Below the pieces are notes generated by a model. That model searched no databases. It saw only the letters and a list, made by a program, of their open reading frames with translations, and had not been told where the DNA came from. A DNA stretch of 64,000 bases from Rhabditoides inermis (Eukaryota; Nematoda; Chromadorea; Rhabditida; Rhabditidae): assembly GCA_963966185.1 (NCBI GenBank), contig CAWZYM010000369.1:1473501-1537500 (forward strand). The letters run 5' to 3'. The translations under genes and the position numbers were made by a program. Of this stretch, positions 1 to 9,730 are shown one piece after another. How positions within the stretch are numbered: the stretch's first letter is position 1; each line of letters begins with the position of its first letter.

Positions 1-225
1 TCTCTGTCTCAACAAAGCACACATGTTTTCAGAATCGCAAACGTCGTTACTCAACAACTCTAACTCATCATTATGATGTTTTTCGCGGTCAGAGATAATA
101 GATTTATATCTCTCACTGTGCTCGCGCATTAACTGGTACGCGCCTCTCCTCTCCCTATCCAATTCTTCAAGAATCCTCATGTTCTCCATGTCCTTCTCTC
201 GGATTCTTGCCATATGCTCGATCAT
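1..225 (-). CDS. GDKGG-family protein, N-terminal piece (partial at window edge)
   Basis: This is the first ~75 codons of the coiled-coil protein seen more fully at 21,301 downward; the two are identical. The first ATG is at 225, and an in-frame GTG lies at 228. The peptide is rich in Glu, Arg and Lys and should form a coiled coil. The rest of this copy lies to the left of the window. The basic-protein gene ends only about 160 bases upstream on the same strand. Confidence 0.6.
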   Translation of the reverse strand, partial: MIEHMARIREKDMENMRILEELDRERRGAYQLMREHSERYKSIISDREKHHNDELELLSNDVCDSENMCALLRQR

Positions 226-278
226 CACACCATTTCCACCCCGTGCTTGTGGGCGAACGCGGGCGCAATCGTCCGAAA

Positions 279-364
279 TTGACTAGGAAAACGATTCCTT
301 CCTTTCAGACTTCCTTTTACGTTTCAATTTTTCGCTGCCACTCAGATTGAGTCTTCTCTTAGCA
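279..364 (-). other. Possible alternative terminal exon, lysine/arginine-rich
   Basis: On the minus strand a good acceptor (GTTTTCAG) is followed by an open frame of 28 codons ending in TAG, very rich in Lys and Arg (contains KLKRKRKSERKES). A donor-like GTGGCC inside the final exon of the upstream basic-protein gene would join it in frame. It could supply a nuclear-localisation tail in place of the read-through end at 388. This is inference from splice signals only. The same sequence lies at 21,355-21,440. Confidence 0.3.
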
Positions 365-387
365 GAACTGAAAACGGAACAAAATGT

Positions 388-1536
388 TCAGTAGGGGTAT
401 CCAAGCGAAATACTGTATCGGCACGGCCACCCTTTTTTCCTATCGCTGCGAACAATTGCAACTTCTCGCACAAGTGGGTCGCGCTTCACACGGTGCACAT
501 TGTAACCCCCGCGCGGAACAAAGTGTTTTTCAATAGAAACTTGTTTCAATATCTCGGCGATATCGTCAGGGTTCGACGCGGCGGGTACCGCAGCCATTCC
601 CAGTCGCTTATTGTTGCGATTCTCGGCGCGCTTCGCAGCCTCAACATGGGGAACAATTCGATCATGGGCGCGATGCGCAGCCTTGTCGCGCCTACGGCAG
701 CGGTTATGGGCGCGATTCGCAGCCTCGTCAAACTCGACATTGCGAGCATGATACGCAGCCTCACATTCCATATTAGGGGCAGACTCATAACCACATTTCA
801 TATCACAATCACTATCCCCCTCAACACAGTTATCACTCAAGTAAGAAAAATCAAGAGCGAAAACACTCACCTTCGCCTTTCCCTTGACGATTCCACCGCG
901 TCCATCCGCCGTCTGCCACTCGTCCGCCTTGTCCTCGCTCTCCCCACTCGCCTCGCGCTTCTTCTCCTCCTTCCCTGAACTCACATAATCAATAATTTCA
1001 ATCATATATGAATGACACATTAATTTGAATACTTTAAATCGAATCACCAACCTCTCCTAATCGTCCAGACGTTGAACAAAAGAGCGAGAGCCGGAACCCA
1101 CTTGTCTAAAACGAAAAATTATAAAGATGATAGATACGAGACAACGACACTCACTCTTGACGACCGGCAACTCCTTCTTGTGCTTCTTTTTCTCTTCCTC
1201 GCTCACCGCCCTCTCGCCCGCTCGCTTGACACCTGCAATAAAAAAGTGAAATAGTAAGCGATTATTAAAATGTATCCCACCTTCGGGCGACACTCCTGCT
1301 CCTCTCGCTCCTCCATGCGCTCTTCCTCCTCCGTGACCACCGGTCAACTGTCCTTCACGTCCTCTGTACGCCGGCACACGACCTATTAAATACATACATA
1401 CGTAAACTCGTGATTAAAGAAAAAGCTAACCTCCACGAACGCCGTCAGCCACCGGAGCACCCTCCCGGCGAGCCGCCCTCGCAGCCGCAGAGGCTTTTGT
1501 GGCTTTTTCATCAGCAGCAGCCTTTTTTGCTTTCAT
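388..1536 (-). CDS. Basic repeat-containing protein, five exons (copy 1)
   Basis: I do not recognise the family. Five minus-strand exons join in one open frame: 1431-1536, 1281-1382, 1155-1232, 1052-1105 and 388-974, giving about 310 residues. All four introns are phase 1, so the inner exons are symmetric. The N-terminus is Ala/Lys-rich. It is followed by a Gly/Arg-rich exon, a Lys/Glu-rich exon, a short hydrophobic exon (VPALALLFNVW), then acidic and Lys stretches. The last exon holds about four imperfect ~14-residue repeats built on EAA.RAH.R (roughly residues 185-240). The composition suggests nucleic-acid binding (inference). It lies between the GDKGG gene (same strand, 160 bases downstream) and the divergent transposase gene starting 536 bases away, so all three may belong to one element. 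Confidence 0.55.
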
Positions 1537-2071
1537 TTAATAGCTGAAAACATACGGTGACAAAATGATCAATCCATTTACTGCGCGCAAAATATAAACA
1601 CGAACACAAGTTAAAACATAATGTTTTGTGCGAGCGAACGAGGAAGCGCAAGAATATGCGAGTATATTAGGGTGAAAGAGGAGGGTCAATAACATAGAAG
1701 TAAACTGGTCTCCACCCCGCCAAAACAAATTTGTATGCTCCGCAGGCGAACCATTCCATATCCACTGTAAGAAACGAATGCACGGAGAACCGCGCAAACC
1801 GTTCGGGCGCCATGCTCGCTGTGACGCGCGCGTGGTGTCGAAAAACAGCTGATTTGAGGGTAGCTCGAATTTGTGTTTGTTTGCCGAGTTATATTACTAT
1901 TATACATTTTGTTTTGTTTTATTTTGTTTCCCAATGTGATATATATTGGTTTTTTTTTCGATAATGTAACATACTGCTGTTTAGATTATATATTATATTC
2001 ATGAAAAGGCCGATATTTGAAATAATTTCGTCAACATCTATGTATGGATATCTGCATCCAATGATAAGTTT
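1537..2071. promoter_or_regulatory. Intergenic region between divergent genes
   Basis: These 535 bases separate the start of the minus-strand basic-protein gene from the plus-strand transposase gene and could serve both as promoter (inference from layout). Positions 1,619-1,695 hold a ~75-bp sequence that recurs in the same orientation at about 5,413-5,490, beyond the transposase gene, at roughly 80-85% identity. I saw no clear TATA box placed for either gene. The copy is at 22,613-23,147. Confidence 0.35.
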
Positions 2072-4726
2072 ATGGCTTTGTTTATAGTTTGTTACACTAT
2101 GGTTTCATCGAGTTTTGAAAGACATTTCAGAATGCGTTTTGACGCATGTGCGGCAAAGAAACGCGCAGACGAAGAAATTGCGGCTGCACATGCTGCGCGT
2201 GATGCCCGAGTGGCTGCCCGAACTGCAACTGCAACCGCACCATGGCCAATGGTAATGGAACACTGCCTTTATCGCCTAATTTCGTTCGTACAGCCTGTCC
2301 GACGTCGCAGTCTGCTACACAATGAACCATCACACACACTGGACCACTCCTACAGCAAGAAGCCCAAGGAGGAGACACCAGGTGAGTGAGTGATTCCAAG
2401 TAAGTTCCACTTACTCAACATTCAGTTGTTTCTCCCCTCACTCCACCGCTCACTCCGACCACTCCCCCGTCTCTCACTACATCCAACTCTAACGCTCCTC
2501 GCCGTCCTGGTCGCACGCCGGTGTACTTGCTGCCCAAGCAAATCACGCACACAGTCTTGAGCCGCGGTGAGTGATAACTGTTTTAGATTTCAATTAATTA
2601 TATGCTTCAGCATGCACGACACCTGGTCTGCGACACGGCCGCGAGCCTGTCTCTTCCGTTCTCCAAGAGTGCGAGCAGTCGACATCCTTCCTCACACGCC
2701 CGCTCACCTTCCCTCTCCCCCCAACCCGCTTCGTTGACTCGGAGAGTGTTGTAGTTGAGAAGCAGAAGAACAAGGTAACCCGTTTGTTTTCATTTTATCA
2801 AATTTTGGAACCAATGCCCGTAGTACAGTCCTACCATGGGTGCGATGATCCCGGTTTTATAACATATGTGTTCATGGTAGTATTTTGATGAAATTGTGAT
2901 CAATCAATTCCAATCGGCTGTACTATTTGAGAGGCTACCGGGATTTCATAGGCATGCTTGAAATAGCATGGGTGGTTCCATCATAACCCGCGAGTGAGTG
3001 TTCATACTTTCTCGCGTATGAAATCCTATTATGTTGTGCTGTGGGTGGTTTATGTTAGATGTCGGATATGATTGAATCGTGAAATAATCAATGATGCCAT
3101 CGATTAATCAATCAATAACCAAATACTAACCAAGTCAATCTATTCATCAATCAATTATTAGAACATCGAACGGCAAATTGAATTGAATGATTTGTATTTT
3201 TTTCATTTTGCAGGGTCGTTTCGAGGAGGCGACGCTGGAACCAGTGAAGGGGAGTCGCTACTGCCGGAAGGCCGACACTCTTATCAAGCGGCAACTGGAT
3301 TGGAATAGGAAGCAAGCGGAGAAGTGGGCCTCCGTCATTGTGGACTTCAAGGATCCTGTTGTGCTGACGGCGACCCAACTGGGAGTGAGTCGCCACTTGG
3401 TTCATCGCGTTGATCGAAGCGTGAACCTGATGGACCGGTGGATGAAGCCGATGCCTCCTTGTCTACCTAAGAAAAAGAAGCCCACGAAGAGAGAAGAGGA
3501 GAAAGCAGCGCTGGCCCGCTTGGAAGGATGGATCATGGAGGTGATCAGGCTGAAAATCCAAAATCGGTACCGGGACGAGAAGAAGGTGGTGTTGAGTGAG
3601 CTGAACGAAGAGATGAAGAAAGAGTTCCCCGAAGACTACGACATCTCTGTGGGCACTCTGCGTCGAGCGTTGCGTGCCATGGGCTTCCGATACAAGCGAC
3701 TCAACGACCACGTCGTATTGTGTGAGCGAGCCGACCTCGTCTCCTGGCGTGGTAGATACGTGATGGCAATGAGGAGGCTGAGGGAGGAGAACGCGTTCAT
3801 CGTCTGGTTGGACGAAACGTGGCTGTGGGAAGGGATGAGTCACACCATGGAGTGGCACGATGTTGTTATGTTCCGGAACCGCAAACTCGCCAAGGAGACT
3901 GGCTTCAAGTACCACCCGAAGGCGTCGACGAACCGCGGCAAGAGAGCTATTGTTTTGGGAGCGGTTTGTGAGCAGGGGATTGTGCCGAACACGTTCAAGG
4001 TGATCGATGGAGGGGAGGTGGACGATGGTGACTATCATCGGGTGTGTGATAGTGACCTCTTCGAGGGATGGGTGCAGGGAGTGTTCATGGAGGCGCAGAA
4101 GCTGGCAGGTGGGAGGAAGGTTGTCCTGGTGATGGACAACGCCTCCTACCATTCGAGAGTGGCCGAGCGACTTCCGACCAGCCAGTGGAAGAAGCAGGAG
4201 CTCCTGGACTTCTGCGAGGACAAGAACATCGCCCTGCCCACCGACGTGAAGCTGGTCAAGAAGGTGATCAAGTCCAAGATTGATCTGTGGATTGCGCAGA
4301 ATGGAGGGAGGAAGTGCGCGCAGCAGTACGTGGTCGACCAGGCGATCGCGGCAATGGGAGGGGAGGTGGTCCGCCAGCCTCTGCCAATACAATCCCATCG
4401 AGATGGTTTGGTCGGCCATGAATGGAGCAGTCAGGAAGCAGGCCAACTCGAAGATGAAGCTGGCACAGATCGGCGACCTTGCTCGCAATGTTGCCGCCTC
4501 CTTCGATGCCTCGAAGATCAGCAAGTACATCGCCCATGTGGAGGACGTGGAGAACGAGACCTGGGTGGAAGACGGCATGCAGCGCATCTTCGAGATTCGC
4601 GTCGAGGACTTTATCGGCCCGACACTGAGCGACCTGGAGGATGACGACTCTGACTTTGGAGGCTGGGGCAGCGAGGAGGATCACGTCGACGACACCGACG
4701 CAGACGAGGAGGAGGAGGAGGAGTAG
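2072..4726 (+). pseudogene. Multi-exon DDE transposase of the IS630/Tc1/mariner group, frameshifted (copy 1)
   Basis: Predicted exons are 2072-2381, 2426-2566, 2611-2774 and 3214-4726. All junctions keep one frame, and exon 1 holds an optional 42-nt in-frame intron (gtaatg..tacag). The start could be 2072 or the ATG at 2099. The first exons are low complexity (Ala/Arg, then Pro/Thr/Ser). The last exon carries a helix-turn-helix-like segment (TATQLGVSRHLVHRVDRS) and a catalytic core: first Asp in IVWLDETWLW, second Asp in VVLVMDNASYHS, Glu in YNPIEMVW. The second Asp and the Glu are about 88 residues apart, far more than the 34 of Tc1/mariner, so it resembles long-spacer members of the group such as those reported as DD82E. 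The frame breaks near 4,385, between ..GGEVVRQ and CQYNPIE, so the product would lose the catalytic Glu. The C-terminus is very acidic (Asp/Glu run). Confidence 0.8.
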
Positions 4727-4983
4727 GAGTGTGGAGGATTCGTTTTGTTTGTTTAGTCTATTTTGTTCTTGTGATTGTTTCCTTTTCGCGACATTGTTTC
4801 GCAGTTGTTTCGGGACTTATCATTCCCAATATTTATTGATTGTGATTGTGAATAAACCCATATTGATTTGCAGGTGGGGTTGAGAAACATCGGGCAATTG
4901 TCGACAGAAAGGAGAGGGGATGGTGAAAAACACACAACACAATGACGTCCGACTCACGCACTAATCGATTTCAGGCATAGCTT

Positions 4984-5336
4984 GTGTGGACTCTCATTCA
5001 ATGCAACCAGTGCCCGCATGGCGCAGGCGGTAGAGCGCGCGTCTGGCAATCGAAAGCTCGCGGGTTCAATCCTCAGTGCCCAATTTTGTGTATTCGTCGA
5101 TTAGTCGATATGTTCGAAGTCATGTGCGCACTTTCATTCAATGCAACCAGTGCCCGTGTGGCGCAGGCGGTAAAGCGCGCGCCTTGCAAACAAGAGGTCA
5201 CGGGTTCGGTTCCCTCTACCTCGTTTTTCGTGACTAAGTACGCTGCCTTGGCGCACTGCCAATTGTCGGGTCCAGCGTACCGTAACCCTTAGGCACCGCC
5301 CATTCCTGGCCGATTGGAGACGACTTTACGCTCACA
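4984..5336 (+). repeat. tRNA-derived SINE with two tandem heads (copy 1)
   Basis: Two tRNA-like heads lie in tandem about 140 bp apart, each preceded by CATTCAATGCAACCAGTGCC. Each has an A-box-like TGGCGCAGGCGGTA and a B-box-like GGGTTCAATCC or GGGTTCGGTTCC. The acceptor arms do not pair, so these are not working tRNA genes. The second head runs into a body ending CCGCCCATTCCTGGCCGATTGG followed by AGACGACTTTAC. The same body follows another tRNA-like head at 52,868-53,055, which defines the family. Confidence 0.7.
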
Positions 5337-6114
5337 AAACATCAGAAAAGATTATACAAAACTTTTGACAGCTCATCTAATCATGCGCGCGCAACGAAAA
5401 TTGTCGTAATAATCGATGTTTTGAGTCAACGAAGATGCGCAAGAATATGCGAGTATAATAGGGTGAAAGAGGAGGTTCAAATACATAGAAATACGCTCAC
5501 AAAACTTTTTACAACGTGTTAAAAATGAATCACATTTTCGAAATTTTACCGAAAACTGATGTTTAGCAGTAATAATCAAGTAATATGGAAAATGAGTATC
5601 ACACAATGAAAGAGCATATTCGATTTCATAAACATACGCTCAAATAATAACAAATTGTTTCCTGAAAACACCATAACAATAAATAAACACAAATATCAAA
5701 CTAGCCGAAAATCAAAATTCCCGTTTAAAAAGCGCGCCTTCGCAGAGAAAGCCCCGCCTTTTTTTCGCAGCTCCGCCCACTTCCACAGATGAACGGCGGG
5801 TAACTGGCCTCGCCTATTGTCACTACCCCATCCCTCATGGTTTGTTGATTTTGCGAATATTGTTGTTGCGAATATTGCCCTTTCACAAAATTGTTTCGTA
5901 TTCTGACTGTTCTAGTTCATGTGTGGAACAACCAGACGTTCTGGACGCGGTAGCACGACGGCGGATCGACTCACCTCGGCGAGCAGATTCCGGAAGACGG
6001 TTAGTGTTTTGTGTTTCCATTTTCCATCTCAAAGAGTTGTACAATATATTAATTTATCACATCAATTGGCGTCACATGCGCGTAGTTCATATGATAAGGG
6101 TGTGGTGAAGGGTC
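5337..6114. other. Mostly non-coding; GC-box-like sites and a candidate first exon
   Basis: It holds the second copy of the ~75-bp direct repeat (about 5,413-5,490), three occurrences of a TACGCTCA motif near 5,331, 5,507 and 5,635, and GC-box-like sites (CCCCGCC, CTCCGCCCAC) at about 5,750-5,780. A plus-strand candidate first exon at 5,919-5,999 starts MCGTTRRSGRG and ends at a GTTAGTG donor. I found no convincing following exon, so the gene is unproven. Copy 2 is at 26,413-27,190. Confidence 0.3.
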
Positions 6115-9100
6115 TCAGTCCGTGTCAGTGTCACTGCCACTGGTGTCGCTGGTAGTGCCCCCGTCCGTGTCGCTATCCCTTTCTTGGTTTTCGCCGAGGG
6201 TCCCATCGGGCTTGTAGTAGTCGTAGATGCGATCGCGGTAGGCCTAAAAACTCGGCTCAATCTTACTGCTGTAATCGCTCCCTCTCTCTCTCTCACCTGT
6301 GCCAGGTTGCCGAACGCCTCAGATTCCACTACCTCCGTGAGCATGAGGTGCCAGAAGTCCGACACTGACGTTAGGGACCCCAACAAACATTTGTGCGCTC
6401 CGGGCGAAATCCCGTCATCGTTATCAACTTATCAATACTGGACAAACTTTGCAATCTAATTAGTCTAGAAAGTTCCGGACGAATATTCTGATTGCAACCA
6501 TACTAAATTCAAAGCATAGTATTCGCGGTATTAATATGAAATATCGATTAATCTACATTATGACGTCATTATTTCCGTTGATTGGGGCACCCTCTCTGTC
6601 GCATTGCCCCATTGAAAGCGCGCGCTCCGATGCGCGCGCTTGGCGAGGAATGGCGACGCGTGAATCGAGTAAGCATACAACATCTATATATCTTTCGAAA
6701 CTACAGACCTGATGTAATATTATCATGATTAAATGATAACGAAATTTCGAAATCTCAAATTTCATTTGGGGTCCCTACACTGACGTGTCTATAAGCGAGT
6801 GGGGTTAGTATAGCACACAGTTTGCGGGGGACGTACGGCTGTGGTCGTCGTCATTCTGCGACCCTTCCAGCACCAGCCCGCCCACATGCCGCGCAATGAA
6901 CTGAAACTCGTCGCCGTTGACTGCGGATACGGCGCCACCCTAGGCGGCACGTTATCAAAGTGTCCTATTCCACACGCCCACTTGAGTGCTGCGAATGTGC
7001 CGCCACTTAGTTTGCGATAGTATGCACGTCTTATTGTACATGAAGGCGACCATGCGCTCCGCCATCGCTGTAAGAGAAAATAAGAAGGTTTAGTGGATAC
7101 ATCACGAGAGATAGAGGAGGGGGGGGGGGTGAAGAGACGAGAGAGGCTAAGTAAGACCAGTTGAAGTCAGACACCAACCAGCGTCGTCGGCGTCGAATGT
7201 TCCGTCGGCGAGGCGATTCCTCCCATACTTGACGCGCAGCGCCTCACCCCCGTTGAGTAGTCGGGTTACCACGCAGGCAAAGCTCAACGTGGGATATACC
7301 CGCTTCCCGTCGGCTCCTACATTGGAAATCAACTCTCTCTCTCTCTCATCTCTCTTTCTCTCATCTCTCTCTCTCTCTCTCTCCCTTTCTCTCTCTTTCT
7401 CTGTCCCCACCTCTCCGCTCTGTCTCGATATCGGCTGCGGCCGAGACACATGTCACGAAGTGTTGGTATACGGTGCACGGCTGGCGCTGGACGCATAATT
7501 ATAGACGTATTGTTACATCAACTGGTAGTCTATGTACCTGAGTAGTAGTCCATTGAGGAAGTGGGCGGTTCGCGGATATCACACTACAATCAATGGCTTT
7601 CGTCTATGCCATTCACACTTCCGTACCTAGCATAGAACGTGCCAGGTTGATTAGCGTCAGCCGCTGGCGCTTTCTCAGTCAGCCGGTCGCAGTGTTCCTA
7701 TGCATATTATTATTAGTAGTATATATCAATATGCAGGCACAACCTTTTGGCTGGCCAGATTTCTCATTTCGGAGACTCTGGCGGTCAGCGCGGATGGATT
7801 TCGTACTTGGGCACTGTCCACTTCCTCCGAGTAGCCCTCTTCAGCCAGCGTCTTCTCCCAATACTAGATTTTAATGAGTAGATCATATAATTTCTTGCCA
7901 CTCAAGCTATTAAGTTGCGCCACGTTTTAATCAAATTATTTCAACGTTTAAGAGCGTCCCTCCCACTCACCTCAAAGTCATAACGGCTCCACTGAGCGCC
8001 GATTCCATAGTAGCCCCAGTAGGTGAATGGAGACGGGAGACGAGCAAAGTCGGGCGCCACCGCACGCTTGCCTTGAAGATACTCGCGCACGGTGCGCAGA
8101 CCTCTCGAGTTGCCGAATACGTAGTATAGGGTCTAAACATGCTGAAAGATGAGCTGCTATATGTGCACGAAGCACGACACCTGCATCAATGCGAGAAGTA
8201 TGTGACGCTGGTCGGCGATGGTTTCCGCTTCTGGTTCGGATCTGGAATGCATAGAGCGGTGACGGGGCCCATAGATGGGATGTTATTCACTCGTCCGTTG
8301 ACGCGTCGCCTGCTGCTGTCGCCGCCGCCAGCCGAGGGGCGAACCTTACCGCGGTGTGCTTCAGAATCCGCTCCATGTCCGCTCGATCCTATTCGTACGG
8401 AACACAGTTAGAAAGTACTCAATAAAGGTTGCTTTCATTGACTGTTTCATCGATCACTGGTTTGTTCTAGGATGGATAATTCCGTTTTCAAGGGGTTGTT
8501 GAGAGCAGAAACATCAACCCATAGAAAATTTATGATATTCATACAGAGACTTAATGTTGTTGTTGTTTTCAAATGTGTAGTTTTCTCACCTTGTACTTTT
8601 TCGTGAGCTTCGGTAGCGGCCGTGTCTTGGCCGACGGCCTCCCTGCCTTCTCTTCGATGGCTCTACATGTTTCATTATGGATTATAAATCAGGTGAGTCA
8701 GCGTTTTATTGTCTGTACTGTTATATTTTTCACGCGAGACTGCCACAAAAGAACATTGTGTATTTGTCCTAATACTGAATTAGGAATCATGCAATATATT
8801 TCGCGCGCGAAACTTCGAATTTGAATCTAATCGCGTGCTTTCGATGTCTATCGGTTTCTAGCCGCCTTGCACTATCTTCACTCTTGCGCTCTCTCATGTC
8901 TCATGGAGGTAACTGATTTGCCCACCCACTATAAGCAATTATGTTGCATTTAAGGCACAGTGGCGACTTATTTCTGCCACAACCTGCCACAACTCCTCAT
9001 TTTCACACGAGCAAAACATTTGGCAGTTACCGGAATCGAACCCGCGAAGCTCGGCGGCCACAATGCAGCGCTCATGCACTGAGTCATGAATCACATGAAA

Positions 9101-9730
9101 GGACGTCGTTCATTTGCGCTTATGTCTCCGGGCCCAATTTTTGTGGGACCACTTTTTGAATTTAAATTTTTGTCTGCATTCTTGGCAGTGGCAATTTCGA
9201 ATGTAACGCAGAATCGTGGTGCTTTCGCAAAATTTGCAAATGTGTCAGGTTCATATGATTTTTAATAATACTCCGATTCAAAAACAAGTTGCCACTGTTC
9301 CTTTAAGTAAATTAATTGTAACTGTGATCTTGTGAAGGCCGTAGCTTCATGCATTTTTTTGTTCGAGGATGACCGACACAGTCTCGGAACGAGACGCGAG
9401 AGTCATCCGAACTCATTGTAAACGTAATCAAAAAAGGTTCTAGTTAAACTCACTCCAATAGCCGTCGACACTACTTTCTTATTCACACTTGCTTCATACT
9501 TTGGATATCCAAACATATCGATGAATCCATAGTCGCGTTTGATGGGAGCAGCCGCCGGCATAGGACACAAATCGAAGGCTGAATCGGGGCATAAAGAGTA
9601 AGAATGAAGCAAATTGCACTCACGAATGTCGTGAATCTTGTATTTCTGAGCAATGGCAGCGGGAGAGGGACCCTGACTCGATCCATCATTTCCGCCAACG
9701 AATGACAGCAAAATGAACAGGAGAGGAACG
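6115..9730 (-). CDS. Unknown multi-exon gene with hydrophobic leader and acidic tail (complete copy in block 1)
   Basis: I do not recognise the family. Minus-strand exons, in order, start with 9,730 downward, a leader VPLLFILLSFVGG that looks like a signal peptide (its ATG must lie in an unseen earlier exon). Next come an exon with FDLCPMPAAAPIKRDYGF, then AIEEKAGRPS.., DRADMERILKHT, YYVFGNSRGLRTVREYLQG.., YWEKTLAEEGYSEE, and others near 7,530-7,690. An exon at 7179-7316 contains YPTLSFACVVTRLLNGGEAL, followed by one near 7,000-7,067 (MAERMVAFMYNKTC). The last three are 6837-6939, 6297-6364 and 6115-6243. The tail is rich in Asp, Ser and Thr (ERDSDTDGGTTSDTSGSDTD). Phases agree where checked. 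The intron before 6297-6364 holds a MITE. The middle exons around 7,440-7,690 are the least certain. It is probably secreted (inference). Confidence 0.5.
6372..6777. mobile_element. 406-bp MITE with 9-bp target duplication (copy 1)
   Basis: Terminal inverted repeats TAGGGACCCCAA and TTGGGGTCCCTA bound the element. A 9-base direct repeat CACTGACGT flanks it at 6363-6371 and 6778-6786. Nine-base duplications fit Mutator-like elements. No coding capacity was seen. A GC-only hairpin (AGCGCGCGC, loop TCCGAT) lies at 6617-6640. It sits at the 3' end of an intron of the unknown acidic-tail gene. Confidence 0.85.
8949..9306. mobile_element. Inverted-repeat element with an internal tRNA-like segment (unit 1)
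   Basis: The ends are imperfect inverted repeats: TTTAAGGCACAGTGGCGACT at the left, and AGTTGCCACTGTTCCTTTAA at the right. Inside, on the minus strand near 9,030-9,090, is a tRNA-like stretch with a B-box (GGGTTCGATTCC). Copies lie in units 3, 4 and 5, and a truncated one in unit 2. Confidence 0.65.

Noticed and set aside
493..978. 161-codon plus-strand frame opposite the basic-protein exon
   Set aside because: A shadow of the minus-strand exon. Its repeats are the antisense of the EAA.RAH repeats, and splice phases support only the minus strand.
3463..4587. 374-codon open frame antisense to the transposase (and its copy at 24,539-25,663)
   Set aside because: It mirrors the GC-rich coding strand of the transposase, has no domain likeness, and all family motifs are on the other strand.
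5009..5224. Two apparent tRNA genes
   Set aside because: A and B boxes are present, but acceptor stems do not pair and the T-stem is weak; the shared body marks them as SINE heads.
5919..5999. MCG-starting exon as a possible HMCES/SRAP-domain protein
   Set aside because: Only the first three residues fit; no later SRAP motif was found downstream.
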